A DNA stretch of 64,000 bases, taken from assembly GCF_040549045.1 (NCBI RefSeq), contig NZ_JBEWTB010000002.1:2370001-2434000 (forward strand), given 5' to 3'. The stretch comes from Endozoicomonas sp. NE40. Its GTDB lineage: Bacteria > Pseudomonadota > Gammaproteobacteria > Pseudomonadales > Endozoicomonadaceae. Each line of letters opens with the position of its first letter. The first letter of the stretch is position 1. Under the pieces are notes generated by a model. It was not told the DNA's origin, searched no databases, and saw only the letters and a program-made list of their open reading frames with translations. The translations under genes were made by a program, and so were the position numbers. Positions 62,088-64,000 of the stretch are shown piece by piece.

Positions 62088-63236
62088 CCCTTGAACTGGC
62101 CAGACAGAATGCCGAACATGAGGCATCGCAACAGCAGGAATGGCAACAACTGAGTCAGTGGTTGCTGCTTTCATTTATTCCCGGGCTGGGTGCCGTTCGC
62201 TATCGGTCACTGCTCAAAGAGTTTGGTCACCCTGAAGCTATCCTTTCAGCAACTCAAAGCCGGTTTACCTGACAAGCTTGCACAGTATATTGCCGGAAAC
62301 CCGGAAACCCCTGATATCAGTGAACGGCTTACCTATACGCGCAACTGGCTGGAGTCCAGTGAAGCACACCATATCCTCAGCTTTAACTGCCCGGAGTATC
62401 CCGCAAGATTAAAAGAAGTTCCGGATGCACCACCACTGCTGTATGTGATTGGTAATCCTAAACTACTCTCAGAACCACAGCTGGCGATAGTCGGCAGTCG
62501 TCGTCCTACTCCCCAAGGGTGCAGGCTGGCTTATGACCTTGCGCTCGAACTCGGTAAAAGTGGCCTGGTCATCACCAGCGGTCTGGCGCTGGGGATTGAT
62601 GCAGCAGCCCATCAGGGGGTTTTGAGCAGTTATGGCAGTACGGTGGCTGTACTGGGAACAGGCGTTGATCAGGTTTATCCCCGCAACCATCGCAACCTTT
62701 ATTCCCTGATTGCCCAGCAGGGAGCTATCGTCAGTGAGTTTCCTCTGGGAACGTCTGCCAGCCCCGGACATTTTCCCAGACGCAACCGCATCATCAGTGG
62801 GCTGTCTCTTGGTGTTCTGGTGGTTGAAGCCGAGCAGAAGAGTGGTTCACTGATTTCTGCCCGTCTGGCGGCAGAGCAGGGACGTGATGTGTTCGCGGTT
62901 CCCGGTTCGGTATTAAATCCTCTCTCTAAAGGTTGTCACCAGTTATTACGGGAAGGCGCTGTTCTGGTGGAAAACCATGAAGATATACTGGCTGAGCTTC
63001 AGCCTCTGCTTGAGCCAATGCTGGAGGAAACAGAAGCAGAGTCAGAAATAGTCAGCGATGTGATTAACAGTCAACACCTGCATGTTCTGGACTGCATGGG
63101 TTTTGATGTGGCCAGTATGGATTTGCTCAGCCAGGTATCAGGACTGCCCTGTGAGGAGCTTTCTGTGGTTCTGACAGAGCTGGAAATGGAAGGACTGGTA
63201 CAGTCGGTTCCCGGTGGTTTTCTGAGAGTGCGTTGA
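62084..63236 (+). pseudogene. dprA: DNA processing protein DprA (Smf), single frameshift
   Basis: This gene protects incoming single-stranded DNA and loads RecA during natural transformation. The frame starting at 62084 ends at a stop at 62272 after LSATQSRFT, but the remaining protein continues in another frame from about 62258 (KAGLPDKLAQYIAG). Dropping one base near 62255-62262 gives the natural sequence LSATKAGLPDKLAQ. The second part has the Rossmann signature AIVGSRRPTPQG, TSGLALGIDAAAHQG, VAVLGTGVDQVYPRNHRNLY and a C-terminal winged helix. The rest of the gene looks intact, so the lesion is recent or a sequencing error. Confidence 0.88.
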
Positions 63237-63470
63237 AGTTGTCAGCCATTAACGGCTCAAGCCTGCCTAATGTTCAGAAAGCGTAGTTCCCAGTAGTAAC
63301 TCGAGCAAGTTGGCGCAGCAGGTGGTGATAACGCTCCGGCAAGAAATGTCGTATATAAAGAAAGCTCTCGAAGAACTGTTTTTTTGTTCTGAAATGAGCA
63401 CGACTGCTTTCTTAAGGATGAATCGGTTGTATAAACTTATTCAGGCCTGGAAATATAAAAACCATCGTAC

Positions 63471-63962
63471 CTATAATCCTTTAGGCTTGATGTAAGAGTA
63501 GTCGTCATTGCTTTGACCAACGGCATGGGAGACATAAAATCTGAACTCAAAAGGTTCAAAGTCAGGCATATCTCTGAAATTATCTTTTACGAATGTTCTA
63601 TTCCTGTGTTCATAGGTGTCTGAATGAAGTACAACTTCACCTACAAGTTTGCTGCGGTCTTTTCTGATGTATCTCAGGGGAGTTTTTTGAACTAAAACGG
63701 GTGTTCTCGTTGAGAACTGAATTTCCTTTGTCACTTTTCTATTCCGGGATAAAGACAGGGTGGCCGTACCTTCGATTTTGGCGTTAAAAAGGTGTTTGTC
63801 AAAAGGAGTTAGTGTTAAAGTCAGCTCCCCTCCAAAAAGTCTTCTCATTGTAGTTCCATTCCACCGGGGGGAGTTCTTGCCGAATGGTATATCAGCAAAT
63901 ATTTCAACGGGGTTAATTCTTTCATCCTCGAAATACTCATACGTACCTATTCTGTCTTCCAT
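63471..63962 (-). CDS. Unknown protein, possibly continuing past the window edge
   Basis: I do not recognise this protein. From ATG 63962 it has 163 residues, mostly strand-forming, with a negatively charged start (MEDRIGTYEYFEDERINPVE) and a C-terminal KPKGL. No signal or membrane segment is visible. The same frame remains open upstream to the window edge (KNKAYWSSA before the ATG), so the real start may lie outside. It is more AT-rich than dprA and convergent with it. Confidence 0.55.
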   Translation of the reverse strand: MEDRIGTYEYFEDERINPVEIFADIPFGKNSPRWNGTTMRRLFGGELTLTLTPFDKHLFNAKIEGTATLSLSRNRKVTKEIQFSTRTPVLVQKTPLRYIRKDRSKLVGEVVLHSDTYEHRNRTFVKDNFRDMPDFEPFEFRFYVSHAVGQSNDDYSYIKPKGL

Positions 63963-64000
63963 AGCAGACGACCAATAAGCTTTGTTCTTAATGCGTTTCC

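Noticed and set aside
63310..63495. 61-residue plus-strand frame after dprA
   Set aside because: It begins with TTG, has no clear ribosome site and overlaps the convergent unknown gene; could be real from ATG 63346 but not supported.
1..64000. tRNA, rRNA or CRISPR arrays
   Set aside because: The spacers were read for cloverleaf-like or regularly repeated sequences, and none was found by eye.

Overview
The window is an origin-proximal chromosome segment of a gammaproteobacterium. The backbone is the set of genes that normally surrounds the bacterial replication origin: atpI-B-E-F-H-A-G-D, parA-parB-rsmG, mnmG, mnmE-yidC-yidD-rnpA-rpmH, dnaA-dnaN-recF-gyrB, then plsC-gmhB-glyS-glyQ, trkH-trkA-rsmB-fmt-def and LysM-dprA. 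The origin between rpmH and dnaA and the order of the second half resemble Pseudomonas and Oceanospirillales rather than Enterobacteriaceae. The many secreted or effector-like proteins suggest a host-associated marine lineage such as Endozoicomonadaceae. That taxonomic guess rests on memory and style, not on a search.

Layout. 1-5.8 kb: the F1Fo ATP synthase operon on the minus strand, with atpD cut by the window edge. 6.4-16.2 kb: an accessory block between atpI and parB. It holds a LysR regulator, a decayed phosphatase copy, a frameshifted cell-surface protein, a secreted protein of unknown function, a tyrosine-phosphatase-like enzyme, a DUF1778/GNAT toxin-antitoxin pair, a periplasmic nucleotidase (CpdB type), YggL and a lysine-rich unknown. 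16.2-18.6 kb: parB, parA, rsmG. 18.8-22.6 kb: a second accessory block with a type III secretion-like chaperone overlapping a lipase-like putative effector, a lipoprotein with an FGE fold, and a methyltransferase. 22.8-31.4 kb: mnmG, a 167-bp palindromic MITE, a DnaA-box-containing spacer, an iron ABC transporter, MarC and mnmE. 31.6-41.8 kb: yidC, yidD, rnpA, rpmH, the origin, dnaA, dnaN, recF and gyrB, with two perfect parS sites inside recF. 41.9-64 kb: gmhA, a putative ADP-ribosyltransferase, plsC, gmhB, glyS, glyQ, a large unknown with a possible cysteine-protease box, a secreted phosphoesterase, trkH/trkA/rsmB/fmt, a large exported unknown inserted between fmt and def, def, a LysM protein, and dprA with a frameshift.

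How the parts fit. DnaA made beside the origin acts on the boxes between rpmH and dnaA. ParA and ParB from 16-18 kb would load at the parS sites in recF and segregate the origin. MnmE with MnmG modifies tRNA wobble uridines, GmhA with GmhB serves heptose synthesis for LPS, and Def with Fmt handles formyl-methionine. Against this conserved backbone the virulence-like genes (ADP-ribosyltransferase, chaperone plus lipase, possible protease, secreted phosphoesterase) sit as separate insertions at operon junctions. The strongest candidates for undescribed biology are the ADP-ribosyltransferase at 42.6 kb and the chaperone/lipase pair at 18.8-20.3 kb. No tRNA, rRNA, CRISPR array or intact transposase was seen.
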